Positions 44,670-53,810 of a stretch of 61,904 bases of DNA are shown here, in pieces. Both the position numbers and the translations under genes were made by a program. Source of the DNA: Dehalococcoidia bacterium. Its GTDB lineage: Bacteria > Chloroflexota > Dehalococcoidia > DSTF01 > JACRBR01. The notes beneath the pieces are model-generated. The model was given only the letters and a program-made list of their open reading frames with translations. It made no database searches and was not told where the DNA came from. The stretch is taken from positions 1-61,904 of the forward strand of contig JBBDXD010000027.1 of assembly GCA_040902535.1 (NCBI GenBank). The letters run 5' to 3'. Every line of letters starts with the position of its first letter. Position 1 is the first letter of the stretch.

Positions 44670-45772
44670 TGACGACCGCGCGCACCGGCAAGCCCATCGT
44701 CATCGCCGACTACGACCCGCAATGGCCGCAGATCTTTCGCGACGAACGCCAACTGATCTTCGACACGGTCGGCGATGGGCTGTTCGAACGCATCGAGCAT
44801 GTGGGCAGCACGGCCGTGCCGGGCCTCGCCGCGAAGCCGATCGTCGACATGATGCCCGGCGTGCGCTCCCTTGCGGACGTGACGCCCGACGTCATCGCGC
44901 GGTTCGCGAGCATCGGCTACGAGTACGTGCCCGAGTACGAGCAGCCGAACGACGTCGACGAGGGGGCGCCGGAGCGTCGCTACTTCCGCAAAGACCGCGA
45001 TGGCGCGCGGGCGTTGCACGTGCACCTCGTCGAAAAGGGGAGCGAGTGGTGGGTGAAGCACCTCCGCTTCCGCAACTATCTGCGCTACTTCCCCGAGGAT
45101 CGCGATGCATACGCGGACCTCAAGCGCGCCATCGCGGCGGACTACAACGCGAAGATGGGCGCAAGCTGGGGTTCGACGGAACTCAACATTTACTACACGG
45201 ACAACAAGACCGACTTTGTCGAAGGCGCCCTCGCGAAGTTCGCCGCCCAGATCGATGCGCACGCAAGGATCGTCGTCGCACCGTACGACGAGCGTTGGCC
45301 CCGGTTTTCGGCGGCAGAGCGTGCGCGGCTGGCGGCGGCGCTGGGTCCGCACGCGCTGGCGATCGAGCACGTGGGTAGCACCTCGGTGCCAGGGCTGGCC
45401 GCCAAGCCCACGATCGACACATGCGTCGGGGTGGCCGACATGCCTGTGCTCGACGAGTTCCGGCCGATCATGATCGCTCTCGGATACAAGGGCCTGCGAC
45501 TGAACGAGCATGACTGGGGATACGCGCCCCTCCGCACGCAGGAGATGAACTACAACACGCACTTCGTGCCGTACGGTGGCGAGCGCTGGAAGTATTACCT
45601 GGACTTCCGCGACTACCTGCGCGCGCACTCCGACGTGGCAGAGGCGTACGCCGCGCTGAAGCTCGCGAACGCCCAGGAGTTCGACCGCGACATCCTGGGC
45701 TACATCGAGGCGAAGGCGGAGTTCGTCGTCGATATGCGCACCCGCAGCGCCGCATGGCGCGCCGGTGGATGA
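44669..45772 (+). CDS. Tandem GrpB-domain protein
   Basis: The 367-residue protein carries two GrpB (UPF0157) domains in one chain. The first has VIADYDPQWPQIFRDE and IEHVGSTAVPGLAAKPIVDM; the second VVAPYDERWPRFSAAE and IEHVGSTSVPGLAAKPTIDT. The GSTAVPGLAAKPxxD motif is the nucleotidyltransferase-fold signature of GrpB. Most GrpB proteins have a single domain of about 180 residues, so this is an internal duplication. Function of the family is not established. It is coupled at both ends by ATGA overlaps. Confidence 0.85.
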   Translation: MTTARTGKPIVIADYDPQWPQIFRDERQLIFDTVGDGLFERIEHVGSTAVPGLAAKPIVDMMPGVRSLADVTPDVIARFASIGYEYVPEYEQPNDVDEGAPERRYFRKDRDGARALHVHLVEKGSEWWVKHLRFRNYLRYFPEDRDAYADLKRAIAADYNAKMGASWGSTELNIYYTDNKTDFVEGALAKFAAQIDAHARIVVAPYDERWPRFSAAERARLAAALGPHALAIEHVGSTSVPGLAAKPTIDTCVGVADMPVLDEFRPIMIALGYKGLRLNEHDWGYAPLRTQEMNYNTHFVPYGGERWKYYLDFRDYLRAHSDVAEAYAALKLANAQEFDRDILGYIEAKAEFVVDMRTRSAAWRAGG

Positions 45773-46494
45773 CGATCCGCGCGATCTTCTACGACGCAGG
45801 GCACACGCTCGTCAGGCCGCGACCGGACTTCGGCGAAGTGTGGGACTTTCTCGCGCACCAACTCGGCATCGATATCGCCATGGAACATCGCGGTGACTTC
45901 CCGGATGTCGGCGCATTCTTCTACAGCCGCCTCGGCGCCGATGGTCTGGGCTCGTACGCCTCCGACGCGGCGGCGCGCAGCTTCTGGTCCGAGTACTACG
46001 CGTTCGCATTGCGCGATATCGTCGGCGATCTCTCGCGCGATGAGGTGATCGCGGCCGGCGAGTCGCTGTACGACTGGTACAAGGACCCGCTGCAGTGGCA
46101 GCCGTTCCCGGAGGTGCTCGACACGCTTGCCCGCGTGAAGGAGCGCGGCCTGATCCAGGGGGTCGTGTCGGACTGGGGCAGCGACCTCCTGCCGATCCTG
46201 CACGCGCACGAGATCACGATCATGATGGACTTCGTCGTGGCGTCGGCGGTCGTGGGCTCTTCGAAGCCTCACCGCGAGATCTTCATGTATGCGCTGGGCC
46301 GCGCGGGCGTGCGCCCCGAAGAGACGATCTACGTCGGCGACTCCTACCTGGCCGACGTGCTGGGCTCGCGCGGCGCCGGCCTCCACCCCGTCCTGATCGA
46401 CCGCGACGGCAAGGCGCCCAAGATCGATGCGCCAGTAGTCACTTCGCTGCTGGATCTCCTGGACGTAGCAGACACGCTGAGCGCGGCCTCGTAG
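45769..46494 (+). CDS. HAD-superfamily hydrolase
   Basis: The 241-residue protein has a modified HAD motif I, IFYDAGHTLVRPR (D-x-G rather than D-x-D), motif II VVSDWGS, motif III Lys in GSSKPHREIF and motif IV YVGDSYLADVLGSRG. The second Asp of motif I, normally the acid/base, is Gly-replaced (DAGH), a change seen in REG-2-like HAD proteins whose phosphatase activity is uncertain. ATG at 45769 overlaps the stop of the GrpB gene. Confidence 0.82.
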   Translation: MTIRAIFYDAGHTLVRPRPDFGEVWDFLAHQLGIDIAMEHRGDFPDVGAFFYSRLGADGLGSYASDAAARSFWSEYYAFALRDIVGDLSRDEVIAAGESLYDWYKDPLQWQPFPEVLDTLARVKERGLIQGVVSDWGSDLLPILHAHEITIMMDFVVASAVVGSSKPHREIFMYALGRAGVRPEETIYVGDSYLADVLGSRGAGLHPVLIDRDGKAPKIDAPVVTSLLDLLDVADTLSAAS

Positions 46495-46751
46495 GGCGCC
46501 GGCGGCATGGCGGGGCCCTCCACAAGCAGCGCACACGAGCCTTCACGGCAGTTGACGTAAGTCTGCTGGCGCGTCACGACGGGTCCGCCGGGCCGATCAG
46601 CGGGTACATAAGGGCGCCACATAAAATCTCCGAATATTGACCGGTTATGCGTTTTGCTAACGGCTTATCGCCTTTACAATGCCCCTCGTCCTGGTGGTTG
46701 ATGTGGTGCCCCCCGCCACATATCGTTTTTGAACTGAACAACTGAATAACC
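46495..46751. promoter_or_regulatory. AT-richer promoter region of the GT-C-like gene
   Basis: The 257-bp gap is noticeably richer in A/T between 46620 and 46755. TACAAT at 46675-46680 is a likely -10, with a weak TTGCTA at 46654-46659. Repeats of AACTGAA and AACCGTGA lie just before the GTG start. No gene seen. Confidence 0.45.
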
Positions 46752-48266
46752 GTGAAGTACCCGATAACCGTGACCGCGGACGGGTTCGTCCTGCGCCGGC
46801 CACGGATCTCCGTGTCTCTGATCGTCAGCGACACGTGGCGATTCGTCCTCCGGCACTGGGGCATCCTTGCCGCCGTCGCCATCACATTCATCGTCCACGC
46901 GCCGACGCTCCGTTACTTCTTCGACGGGGATGATTTCGTCGTGCTCGGCAGCATCAACCACGACGGCACGGGCAATTACCTCAAGCACACACTGCTCATG
47001 CAGGACATCGTCCCGAACTGGCGACCGCTGACGGGACTGATCTACGCCGCCGAATGGCAACTCTTCGGCATGGACGCGCGCGGCTGGCGTGCGGTCAACC
47101 TCTCGCTGCACCTCGCATCGCTCGTCGTGCTGTACGCGCTGATGCTGCGCGTCACCCACCGCCCGATGATCGGCGCGGTGGCGGCGGTGATCTTTGGCGT
47201 CTCCGGCGCCCACTTCGACACCGTGACGTACATCACCGCGCTGCCGCACGTGCTGGCGACGGCGCTCGTGCTCGGTTCGCTGCTCGCCATCATCTCGTAC
47301 GTGCAGGACGGCGAGCGCACCGCCTGGGCATACTGGCTATCGTTCGGGCTCTTTGCGCTCGCATTCCTCGCCAACGAAGGACACTTCGTCTACGCGCCGC
47401 TGATCGCCGGCGCCTACGCGCTCTATGCGCGGCGCTGGCACAACGCGCCGCTGCGGCTGGTGCTCCACGCGCTGCCGTTCGCGATCGTCGCGGGCGGCTG
47501 GAGCGTGTACTACCAGTTCTGGGCCAGCGACCAGATCAAGTTCGAAGGCTACTACTGGGGCGAACACGTCATCACGAACTACGCCGTCTACCTTTCATGG
47601 CTCGTCGTCCCGATCAAGAGCATCCCCCACGATCCCAGCGGCATGCGATGGATCGTCGCCGGCGTGGTGATCGCGTTCGGCGCGTTCTTCGTCATCTGCG
47701 GCCCGAACATCGCACGCGTCGCGGTCGCCGGCGTGGCGCTGGCGCTGCTGCCGTACGTGCCGGTCGAGATCTGGACGGCGTCGCGTTACAGCTACTCCGC
47801 GGTGGCCTTCTTCGCGCCGCTCATCGCCATCGCTGGATACTACGTCTTCGACCGCGTGCGCTCCGTACACCGGGTCGCGCGCGCACCGGCGGCGATGCTC
47901 GCGCTGATCGCCGTCGCGACCGTCGCCTCGTTATACGGATGGCAGACGTACGCGCAGGACCGCCGCTCCGGAATCGCGACCGACCGCTGGCAACTGCTCG
48001 TGAACGAACTGCAGGCGAACTACGCGACGGTGCCGCCGGGCACGACGATCTACATCATCGACGGGCCCTGGACGAACCCGATGGAGCAATACACCTGGGT
48101 GCCCTCCGTCGCGCGCGCCCTCTACGGCGATGCGGCGGCGTTCAACCTGCCGCGCGCCGTCTTCGTCTCCGAGCCGCCCGCCGACTTCGACAACAAGCTG
48201 GTGCTCGAGTGGACGGACGACGGGCTGCGCCCCGTCAGCGCACAGCAGGTGCTGGCCCAGCAGTAA
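46752..48266 (+). CDS. Polytopic membrane protein, probable GT-C glycosyltransferase
   Basis: The 504-residue protein has about ten membrane helices. The first loop carries FFDGDDFVVLG, an acidic pair like the catalytic DxD of GT-C enzymes, and the first helices include RAVNLSLHLASLVVLYALM, common in protein O-mannosyltransferase-like proteins. The ~100-residue C-terminus is likely outside. GTG start at 46752. It would transfer a sugar from a polyprenyl carrier; acceptor unknown. Confidence 0.75.
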   Translation: MKYPITVTADGFVLRRPRISVSLIVSDTWRFVLRHWGILAAVAITFIVHAPTLRYFFDGDDFVVLGSINHDGTGNYLKHTLLMQDIVPNWRPLTGLIYAAEWQLFGMDARGWRAVNLSLHLASLVVLYALMLRVTHRPMIGAVAAVIFGVSGAHFDTVTYITALPHVLATALVLGSLLAIISYVQDGERTAWAYWLSFGLFALAFLANEGHFVYAPLIAGAYALYARRWHNAPLRLVLHALPFAIVAGGWSVYYQFWASDQIKFEGYYWGEHVITNYAVYLSWLVVPIKSIPHDPSGMRWIVAGVVIAFGAFFVICGPNIARVAVAGVALALLPYVPVEIWTASRYSYSAVAFFAPLIAIAGYYVFDRVRSVHRVARAPAAMLALIAVATVASLYGWQTYAQDRRSGIATDRWQLLVNELQANYATVPPGTTIYIIDGPWTNPMEQYTWVPSVARALYGDAAAFNLPRAVFVSEPPADFDNKLVLEWTDDGLRPVSAQQVLAQQ

Positions 48267-48350
48267 CCTGCCGATACTTCACCGATATCAGCGGGACGAC
48301 GCGAACCTGAGGCGTGTCTGCCCGCTGACTCGCTTTTCGCGGCTCTACCG

Positions 48351-48399
48351 CATCCCGCACCCAGCGTCCCGCCTCCCGCGTCCCGCGTCCTTCAGCGCC
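48351..48399. repeat. Degenerate heptad repeat (locus 9)
   Basis: Seven 7-bp units (CATCCCG, CACCCAG, CGTCCCG, CCTCCCG, CGTCCCG, CGTCCTT, CAGCGCC) lie in the gap before the monooxygenase-fold gene. Confidence 0.75.
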
Positions 48400-48464
48400 C
48401 CTTGCGTCTCTGAGCCAACCAGCGCAATCTTCGAGGAGAAGGCACGCACGAACAGGAGGCCGCC

Positions 48465-48773
48465 GTGGTCGTATCGACGCTCAAGCGCACCATGACCGTG
48501 CGCGAAGCCGGCGAGTTCGCGAAGCGCCAGCAGGCGCTCGAAACGCGCATCGCGCCGCTCATGCAGAAGCAGCCGGGCTTCGTATCGCGCGAGATGCGAC
48601 GCGACGGCGACGCCGGCGGCATGGTCGAAGTGACGACGTGGGAGACCGACGCCGACTGCCGCAATTACCTGCGCAACGGCGGCGCTGCCATGGCCGCGAC
48701 GCTCCTCGATGCGTTCTTCCCCACCGCGCCCTATCCCGACGGTAACTGGCTGCGCGAGAACGTCGAGCAGTGA
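48465..48773 (+). CDS. Antibiotic biosynthesis monooxygenase-fold (ABM) protein
   Basis: The 102-residue product fits the dimeric ferredoxin-like ABM fold: KRTMTVREAGEFAKRQQALE, QKQPGFVSREMRRDGDAGG, VEVTTWETDADCRNYL. Such proteins are small monooxygenases or haem-interacting proteins. GTG start at 48465 with AGGAGG nine bases upstream. Gdh follows after 7 bp, so they may be co-transcribed. Confidence 0.72.
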   Translation: MVVSTLKRTMTVREAGEFAKRQQALETRIAPLMQKQPGFVSREMRRDGDAGGMVEVTTWETDADCRNYLRNGGAAMAATLLDAFFPTAPYPDGNWLRENVEQ

Positions 48774-48780
48774 TGGCGCG

Positions 48781-50052
48781 ATGACGCAGGCACCAGCATC
48801 GCAGGCGCCCGCCGACAACCCGTTCGAGAACGCCATCGAGCAGTTCAACGATGCCGCGGAGCGCCTCGGCGTCGACGAGGGGCTGCGCGAGATCCTGCGC
48901 CACTGCCAGCGCGAATTCACCGTGAACTTCCCGGTCGTCATGGACGACGGCTCGATTCGCGTGTTCACCGGCTACCGCATCCACCACAACGAAGCGCGCG
49001 GCCCCGTCAAGGGCGGGCTGCGCTACAGCACCAACGTATCGCTCGATGAGGTGCGTGCGCTCGCGATGTGGATGACGTGGAAGTGCGCCGTCGCCGGCCT
49101 GCCGTACGGCGGCGCCAAGGGCGGCGTCATCGTCGACCCGAAGTCGCTCAGCCGCCGCGAACTCGAAAAGCTCACGCGACGCTTCGCCGCCGAGATCGGC
49201 CTGCTCATCGGCCCGGACGAAGACGTGCCGGCGCCCGACATGGGCACCGACCAGCAGGTCATGGCGTGGATCATGGACACCTACAGCATGATGCACGGCC
49301 ATTCGACCCCCGCCGTCGTCACGGGCAAGCCGGTTACGATCGGCGGCAGCAGCGGCCGCTTGGAGGCGACCGGCCGCGGCGTGCTCTTCGTGACGCAGGA
49401 AGCGTGCCGCCATCGCGACGTGGCGCTCGAAGGCGCGACGGTCGCCGTGCAGGGCTTCGGGAACGTCGGCAGCGTCAGCGCGCGTCTCCTCCACGAAGCC
49501 GGAGCGAAGGTCGTCGCGATCAGCGATACCAACGGCGCCATCTACGATCCGGCGGGGCTCGACATCAGCGCGACCCTCGCGTCGACGCGCGAGCATGGTC
49601 TGATCCCACCGGGTCATGCCGGCCAGCACGTCACGAACGAGGAGATGCTCGAACTGCCCGTCGACCTGCTCGTCCCGGCCGCCCTCGAAGGCCAGATCCA
49701 CGGCCGCAACGCCGCCCGCATCCAGGCGAAGATGATCGTCGAAGGCGCCAACGGCCCGACGACGCCGGAGGCCGACCGCATCCTCAACCAGCGCGGCGTC
49801 TTCGTCGTGCCCGACATCCTGGCGAACGCCGGCGGCGTCATCGTGTCGTATTTCGAGTGGGTGCAGGACCTGCAGTCATTCTTCTGGGAAGAGCAGGAAG
49901 TCGTGCTGCGCCTGGAGAAGATCATCAAGCGCGCCTACAAGGAAGTCGCCGACCTGCAAGAAGCGCACGGCGTCACCATGCGCGAAGCCGCGTACATGCT
50001 CGCCGTGCAGCGCGTCGTCGATGCGACGACCGTACGCGGAATCTTTCCGTAG
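48781..50052 (+). CDS. gdhA: Glutamate dehydrogenase (Glu/Leu/Phe/Val family)
   Basis: The 423-residue enzyme has GYRIHHNEARGPVKGGLRY, the catalytic Lys region LPYGGAKGGVIVDP, DVPAPDMGTDQQVM, NAD(P)-binding AVQGFGNVGSVSARLLHE and PDILANAGGVIVSYFEW. It interconverts glutamate and 2-oxoglutarate plus ammonia. The fingerprint GFGNVG does not settle NAD versus NADP. ATG at 48781. Confidence 0.95.
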   Translation: MTQAPASQAPADNPFENAIEQFNDAAERLGVDEGLREILRHCQREFTVNFPVVMDDGSIRVFTGYRIHHNEARGPVKGGLRYSTNVSLDEVRALAMWMTWKCAVAGLPYGGAKGGVIVDPKSLSRRELEKLTRRFAAEIGLLIGPDEDVPAPDMGTDQQVMAWIMDTYSMMHGHSTPAVVTGKPVTIGGSSGRLEATGRGVLFVTQEACRHRDVALEGATVAVQGFGNVGSVSARLLHEAGAKVVAISDTNGAIYDPAGLDISATLASTREHGLIPPGHAGQHVTNEEMLELPVDLLVPAALEGQIHGRNAARIQAKMIVEGANGPTTPEADRILNQRGVFVVPDILANAGGVIVSYFEWVQDLQSFFWEEQEVVLRLEKIIKRAYKEVADLQEAHGVTMREAAYMLAVQRVVDATTVRGIFP

Positions 50053-50059
50053 CTCACTT

Positions 50060-50295
50060 CACATGAACCGCGCTCCGATCGCCACTCCGCGATCGTAGGG
50101 ACGTAGCTTTAGCTGCGTCCGAGCCCCGCGCGTCAGCGCGACATTCACATGACCCGCATGCCCATCGCCACCCGCGATCGTAGGGACGTAGCTTTAGCTG
50201 CGTCCGAGCCCCGCGCGTCAGTGCGACATTCACATGACCCGCACGCCCATCGCCACCCCGCGATCGTAGGGACGTAGCTTTAGCTGCGTCCGAGT
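50060..50295. repeat. Three tandem ~85-bp repeats with hairpin core
   Basis: Units starting at 50060, 50146 and 50231 each contain CACATGA, CCCATCGCCACC-like sequence and the hairpin GGGACGTAGCTTTAGCTGCG followed by TCCGAG. The 10-bp stem GGACGTAGCT/AGCTGCGTCC has one G-U-type mismatch and a TT loop. A second palindrome, GCGCGTCAGCGCG, sits in units 1 and 2. The array fills the gap between convergent genes and could terminate both, or be a mobile palindromic repeat. Confidence 0.85.
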
Positions 50296-50333
50296 GCGCG
50301 CTGGCGCGACACCTCCCACCGACGACCCCGCCC

Positions 50334-51986
50334 CTACGGCGGCCCCACGGATCTCCCGTCTTCCACCGCCGGCAACACGTACGCGTAGAACTCGATCTTG
50401 CCGTCGCGCGTTGCTTCGACGGCACGTCCGCCCGGGTAGCGCGCTTCGATCTGGGGCAGCAAGTCGAAGTACGGCTCCAGCAGCACGAACACCGCCTCGC
50501 GGCCACGGTCGATGTCCTCGATCGACGCCTCCGCGTTGCTGAACTCGAACGATCGGTCCTCACCCTCCGCGTCCGGAGCCAGGTACTGCCGCGTCTCCTG
50601 GCTGAGCGGCGCGCGATCGCTGTAGAGGTAGAAGTACGCGTCGTCCCCAAAGCCGTCCATGAACGTCGACACCGTGGTGAACTCCGAGAAGTAGATCTCG
50701 CGCACGAACGGATGCTCGCGCCACGTCCAGAAGTAGTCACGCACCGTCGTCGCGGTCAGCACGGCCAACACCACGGCGACCGAGCCGAACGCGATCGTCC
50801 GCCGGCGGCGATCATCAAGACCAGCGCGCCACACTGCGGCGAGCGGCAGCGCGGCGATCAGCATCACGAACGGCGCCGCCGCGACGGGCTGTCGCATGAT
50901 CGAGCCGTTTTGCGTCACGGCCGGAAGCGGGATGATCAGCGCGCAGCACAGCGCGGCGATCACCACAGGGTCGCGGCGATGACGCCACGCGAACAGCAGC
51001 CCTGCGACGATCAAAATGAGCGTCAGCGGGTCAAACACCGGCCTGATCCCGTTCGCGTCGACGATGTCCCAGTCGGCGTCGTGGGTGTAGGTGCGAAAAA
51101 ACGTCCACGCCTGCTCGCCCGTCAGCCGAATCTTGCCGGCGAACGAGGCGTCATCCCACTCCGCCGACCTCGCGACGCCGACCTCCTGGTAGTTGTCGAT
51201 GTGCTTCCAGTAGTACGCGTCGGGGTTCGAGAGATAGATGAACATCGGCAGCGCGACGACGAACGCCGCGGCGCCGAACGCCAGCGTCGAACCCAGCCAC
51301 CACCTGCGGTCATCGCGATTCCGCCAGTCGATCAGCCACATGATGCCGATGAACACAAGCACCGCGACGACGGCGATCGGATAGATGTTGTACGTGTAGA
51401 TGCCCAGCCCGAGCAGCACCCCTCCCGCGACGAACCACCACCGCTGCTTCGTGTTGCGTCCGAGCATGGTGCAGAGCAGCACCGCCAGGATCACCGTGCC
51501 GTACGAGATCGACCAGTGCGCGACGCGGCTGTACAGCAGGTGCCAGTACGAAAGCGCAAGCATCGCGCCGGCGAAAAACGCCTCCGTGCGCCCGAACGAC
51601 GTCCGCACGAACGCGTAGAGCAGCGGGATCGCCGCCAGTCCGACGAGCGCCAGCGGCAACCGCAGCGCAAACGCCGTGTCGCCCAGCAGCCAGATCGAAG
51701 GCGTCGAGAAGTACGCGTGCCCCGTCGGCTGCCCGAGGGCGGCCGTCGTGTACACCGCCCAGAGGTCGCCATCGACGATCCTGTGCGCATCCGTGCCGAC
51801 CTGCGCTTCGTCCGGGTGTACGCCGTACGGGATGTCGCCCAGCAGCACGAGCCGAAGCACGCCGGCGATAATCAACAGCACGGCGATCAGCACCGCGTCG
51901 AGCGCCCACCAGTGCTGATCGACAAACTCGCGCACACGATCGACAAGCGTGCCGGGCGTGGCGGTCGCGCGCACTCCGCTCGTCAC
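50334..51986 (-). CDS. ArnT/GT39-like membrane glycosyltransferase
   Basis: The 550-residue protein has about eleven membrane helices and, in the first external loop, GDIPYGVHPDEAQVGTDAHR, the DE motif common in ArnT-like GT-C enzymes. Its second-helix region contains ALRLPLALVGLAAIPLLYAF, also typical. The last ~110 residues are soluble. It likely transfers a sugar from a lipid donor to lipid or protein. It overlaps the upstream gene by 4 bp. Confidence 0.83.
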   Translation of the reverse strand: MTSGVRATATPGTLVDRVREFVDQHWWALDAVLIAVLLIIAGVLRLVLLGDIPYGVHPDEAQVGTDAHRIVDGDLWAVYTTAALGQPTGHAYFSTPSIWLLGDTAFALRLPLALVGLAAIPLLYAFVRTSFGRTEAFFAGAMLALSYWHLLYSRVAHWSISYGTVILAVLLCTMLGRNTKQRWWFVAGGVLLGLGIYTYNIYPIAVVAVLVFIGIMWLIDWRNRDDRRWWLGSTLAFGAAAFVVALPMFIYLSNPDAYYWKHIDNYQEVGVARSAEWDDASFAGKIRLTGEQAWTFFRTYTHDADWDIVDANGIRPVFDPLTLILIVAGLLFAWRHRRDPVVIAALCCALIIPLPAVTQNGSIMRQPVAAAPFVMLIAALPLAAVWRAGLDDRRRRTIAFGSVAVVLAVLTATTVRDYFWTWREHPFVREIYFSEFTTVSTFMDGFGDDAYFYLYSDRAPLSQETRQYLAPDAEGEDRSFEFSNAEASIEDIDRGREAVFVLLEPYFDLLPQIEARYPGGRAVEATRDGKIEFYAYVLPAVEDGRSVGPP

Positions 51987-52414
51987 AGCTCGAACGTCAG
52001 GCGCACGCGAGCATCGCGCCCCGCCGCCCAGCGCGCCATCGCGCCGAGGTCGCGCAGGCGCGGCAACACGCCCGGCGTTCCGGCGAACAGCGCGTCGATG
52101 CGCTCATCGCCCGATTCCAGCGCTTCGACGACGGCGTCGATCGTGGCCGCGAGCGGCGCCGCTGGCTGCCAGACGCGCTCGAGTTCCAGCCGATCCGCAT
52201 CGACCTCGACATTGCGGTCGGCGAAGGTGAGCAGCGGCGTCAGGTCGATCTTGCGCTCGCCCCTGAGCAGCATCGCCAGCTTCGTCAGGTCGTGCTGCGC
52301 GCCGTACCGCGCGGCAAACGCGAACGACAGGAACGCGACGAGCGGGTCGGTCGCGCCGCCGAATTCGATCGGGCACGGCTCGCTGGCATCAGACTCGAAG
52401 AACAGGCGAGACAC
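51983..52414 (-). CDS. Hypothetical protein coupled to the ArnT-like gene
   Basis: A 143-residue soluble protein (FLSFAFAARYGAQHDLTKLAML, VEALESGDERIDALFAG, LGAMARWAAGRDARVRL). Its 3' end overlaps the start of the ArnT-like gene by 4 bp, indicating an operon. No recognised domain. Confidence 0.6.
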   Translation of the reverse strand: MSRLFFESDASEPCPIEFGGATDPLVAFLSFAFAARYGAQHDLTKLAMLLRGERKIDLTPLLTFADRNVEVDADRLELERVWQPAAPLAATIDAVVEALESGDERIDALFAGTPGVLPRLRDLGAMARWAAGRDARVRLTFEL

Positions 52415-52510
52415 GGTTGGAAGACTAACAGAGGATCGCTGCGAATCTGTGCTGAGGCTGGACCTGCGAGGGTGAAGTACCCCAGCATGATGCGTCCGCT
52501 CCTAACGGCC

Positions 52511-52536
52511 GCAAAGACGACTGACCCCTGACGACC
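52511..52536. repeat. Short heptad repeat (locus 10)
   Basis: Units GACGACT, GACCCCT, GACGACC sit directly before the ATG of the site-2 protease gene. Confidence 0.5.
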
Positions 52537-52540
52537 CGCA

Positions 52541-53302
52541 ATGCTAGACTTCACCCGCGACGCGCGCTACGGGGGACTCCGCCTTTTGATCCTCATCCAC
52601 AGTGACCTCATCGACCAGAACTTCGGGCTGTTCCTGGTCCTCGTCAGCACCACCGTGTTCGCGCTCCTCATCGGCATCGGCTTCCACGAAGCCTGTCACG
52701 CGTACACGGCAAACGCGCTCGGCGACAAGCTGCCCGCGCGCCAGGGCCGCGTCACGCTGAACCCCATGGCGCATCTCGACCCGGCCGGCTCGCTCCTGAT
52801 GATGCTCGTCGGGTTCGGGTGGGGGAAGCCCGTGCAATTCAACCCCTACGGCCTCAACGTCAGCCCAAAGACCGCGTCCTTCCTCGTAGCCGGTGCCGGG
52901 CCGCTGTCGAACTTCGTCATGGCGGGGCTGCTGGCATTGCCGATCCAGTTCGGCATGGTGCCATACATCAACCCGATTGCGAACCTGCCGGCGTTCATCT
53001 GGGAATTGCGCGTGCAGGAGTTCGAGGACTACGTCGGGCTGTTCCTGACCGGGGCGGTCTACCTCAACTGCATCCTGGGCCTCTTCAACCTGATCCCCAT
53101 CCCGCCGCTCGACGGCTACAAGGTCGCGCTCTTCCTGCTGCCGGACAGCCTCGCGCGCGAGTTCGCCAAGCTCGACCAGTATGGCTTCGCGATCCTGCTC
53201 GTTGTGCTGTTCGGCATCCCGTTCTTGACCGGCTACAGCCCGCTCGCCGATATCCTGGGCCCATCCGTGCGCTGGCTCGTGCATCTGTTCACGGGCGCCT
53301 GA
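52541..53302 (+). CDS. Site-2 protease-like membrane metalloprotease (M50)
   Basis: The 253-residue protein has five or six membrane helices, the zinc motif HEACH in IGFHEACHAYTANALGD, GAGPLSNFVMAGLLALP and the distal NLIPIPPLDGYKV with the third metal ligand. It is a small rhomboid-unrelated M50 protease without a PDZ domain, as in the archaeal/bacterial FtsH-type minimal group. It would cut membrane-embedded substrates; none is evident nearby. Its stop overlaps the next ATG. Confidence 0.88.
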   Translation: MLDFTRDARYGGLRLLILIHSDLIDQNFGLFLVLVSTTVFALLIGIGFHEACHAYTANALGDKLPARQGRVTLNPMAHLDPAGSLLMMLVGFGWGKPVQFNPYGLNVSPKTASFLVAGAGPLSNFVMAGLLALPIQFGMVPYINPIANLPAFIWELRVQEFEDYVGLFLTGAVYLNCILGLFNLIPIPPLDGYKVALFLLPDSLAREFAKLDQYGFAILLVVLFGIPFLTGYSPLADILGPSVRWLVHLFTGA

Positions 53303-53796
53303 TGCTTCCGCGCATCACCCACCGCGTCCGCCAGTTCTTCGGCGCATTGCGGCCGCGCGTGACCGCCGACGACCGCGCCGACGCCTACCGATATCTCAAT
53401 CCGCCGCTGCGCACGGTCTTCGAGGCGATGACGCTGCGCGACCAGCAGCATGGCATCGTCGTCTATCAGCGGGTCCGCGAGGCGGCGCAGGGCGACGATC
53501 CGGCGCTCTTCGCGGCGGCGCTGCTCCACGATTGCGGCAAGGGCGATGTCCGGCTCTGGCACCGCGTCGCCTACGTCATGCTGGGGCCGCTCCCCGGCGC
53601 GCAGGTGCGCGCGGCCTCCGAGCACGCGACGTCGTGGCGCCGGGCGATCTGGCGTCTGCTGCACCACCCGAGGCTCGGCGCCGAGATTGCGGCCGCCGCG
53701 GGCGCGGAAGCCGACGTTGTGCGTATGATCAGAGAGCAGGAGTCGGCGGCGCCCGACGCGCGGCTGGCGCTCCTGCAGGCCGCCGACGAAGCTTGA
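53302..53796 (+). CDS. HD-domain protein
   Basis: The 164-residue protein contains FEAMTLRDQQHGIVVYQRV and the HD pair in ALLHDCGKGD, with a later H in SEHATSWRR and HHPRLG, as in metal-dependent phosphohydrolases. Usual substrates are nucleotides. It is coupled to the protease gene upstream (TGATG) and followed by tyrA after 14 bp. Confidence 0.82.
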   Translation: MLPRITHRVRQFFGALRPRVTADDRADAYRYLNPPLRTVFEAMTLRDQQHGIVVYQRVREAAQGDDPALFAAALLHDCGKGDVRLWHRVAYVMLGPLPGAQVRAASEHATSWRRAIWRLLHHPRLGAEIAAAAGAEADVVRMIREQESAAPDARLALLQAADEA

Positions 53797-53810
53797 GGAC
53801 GGGAACTGAC

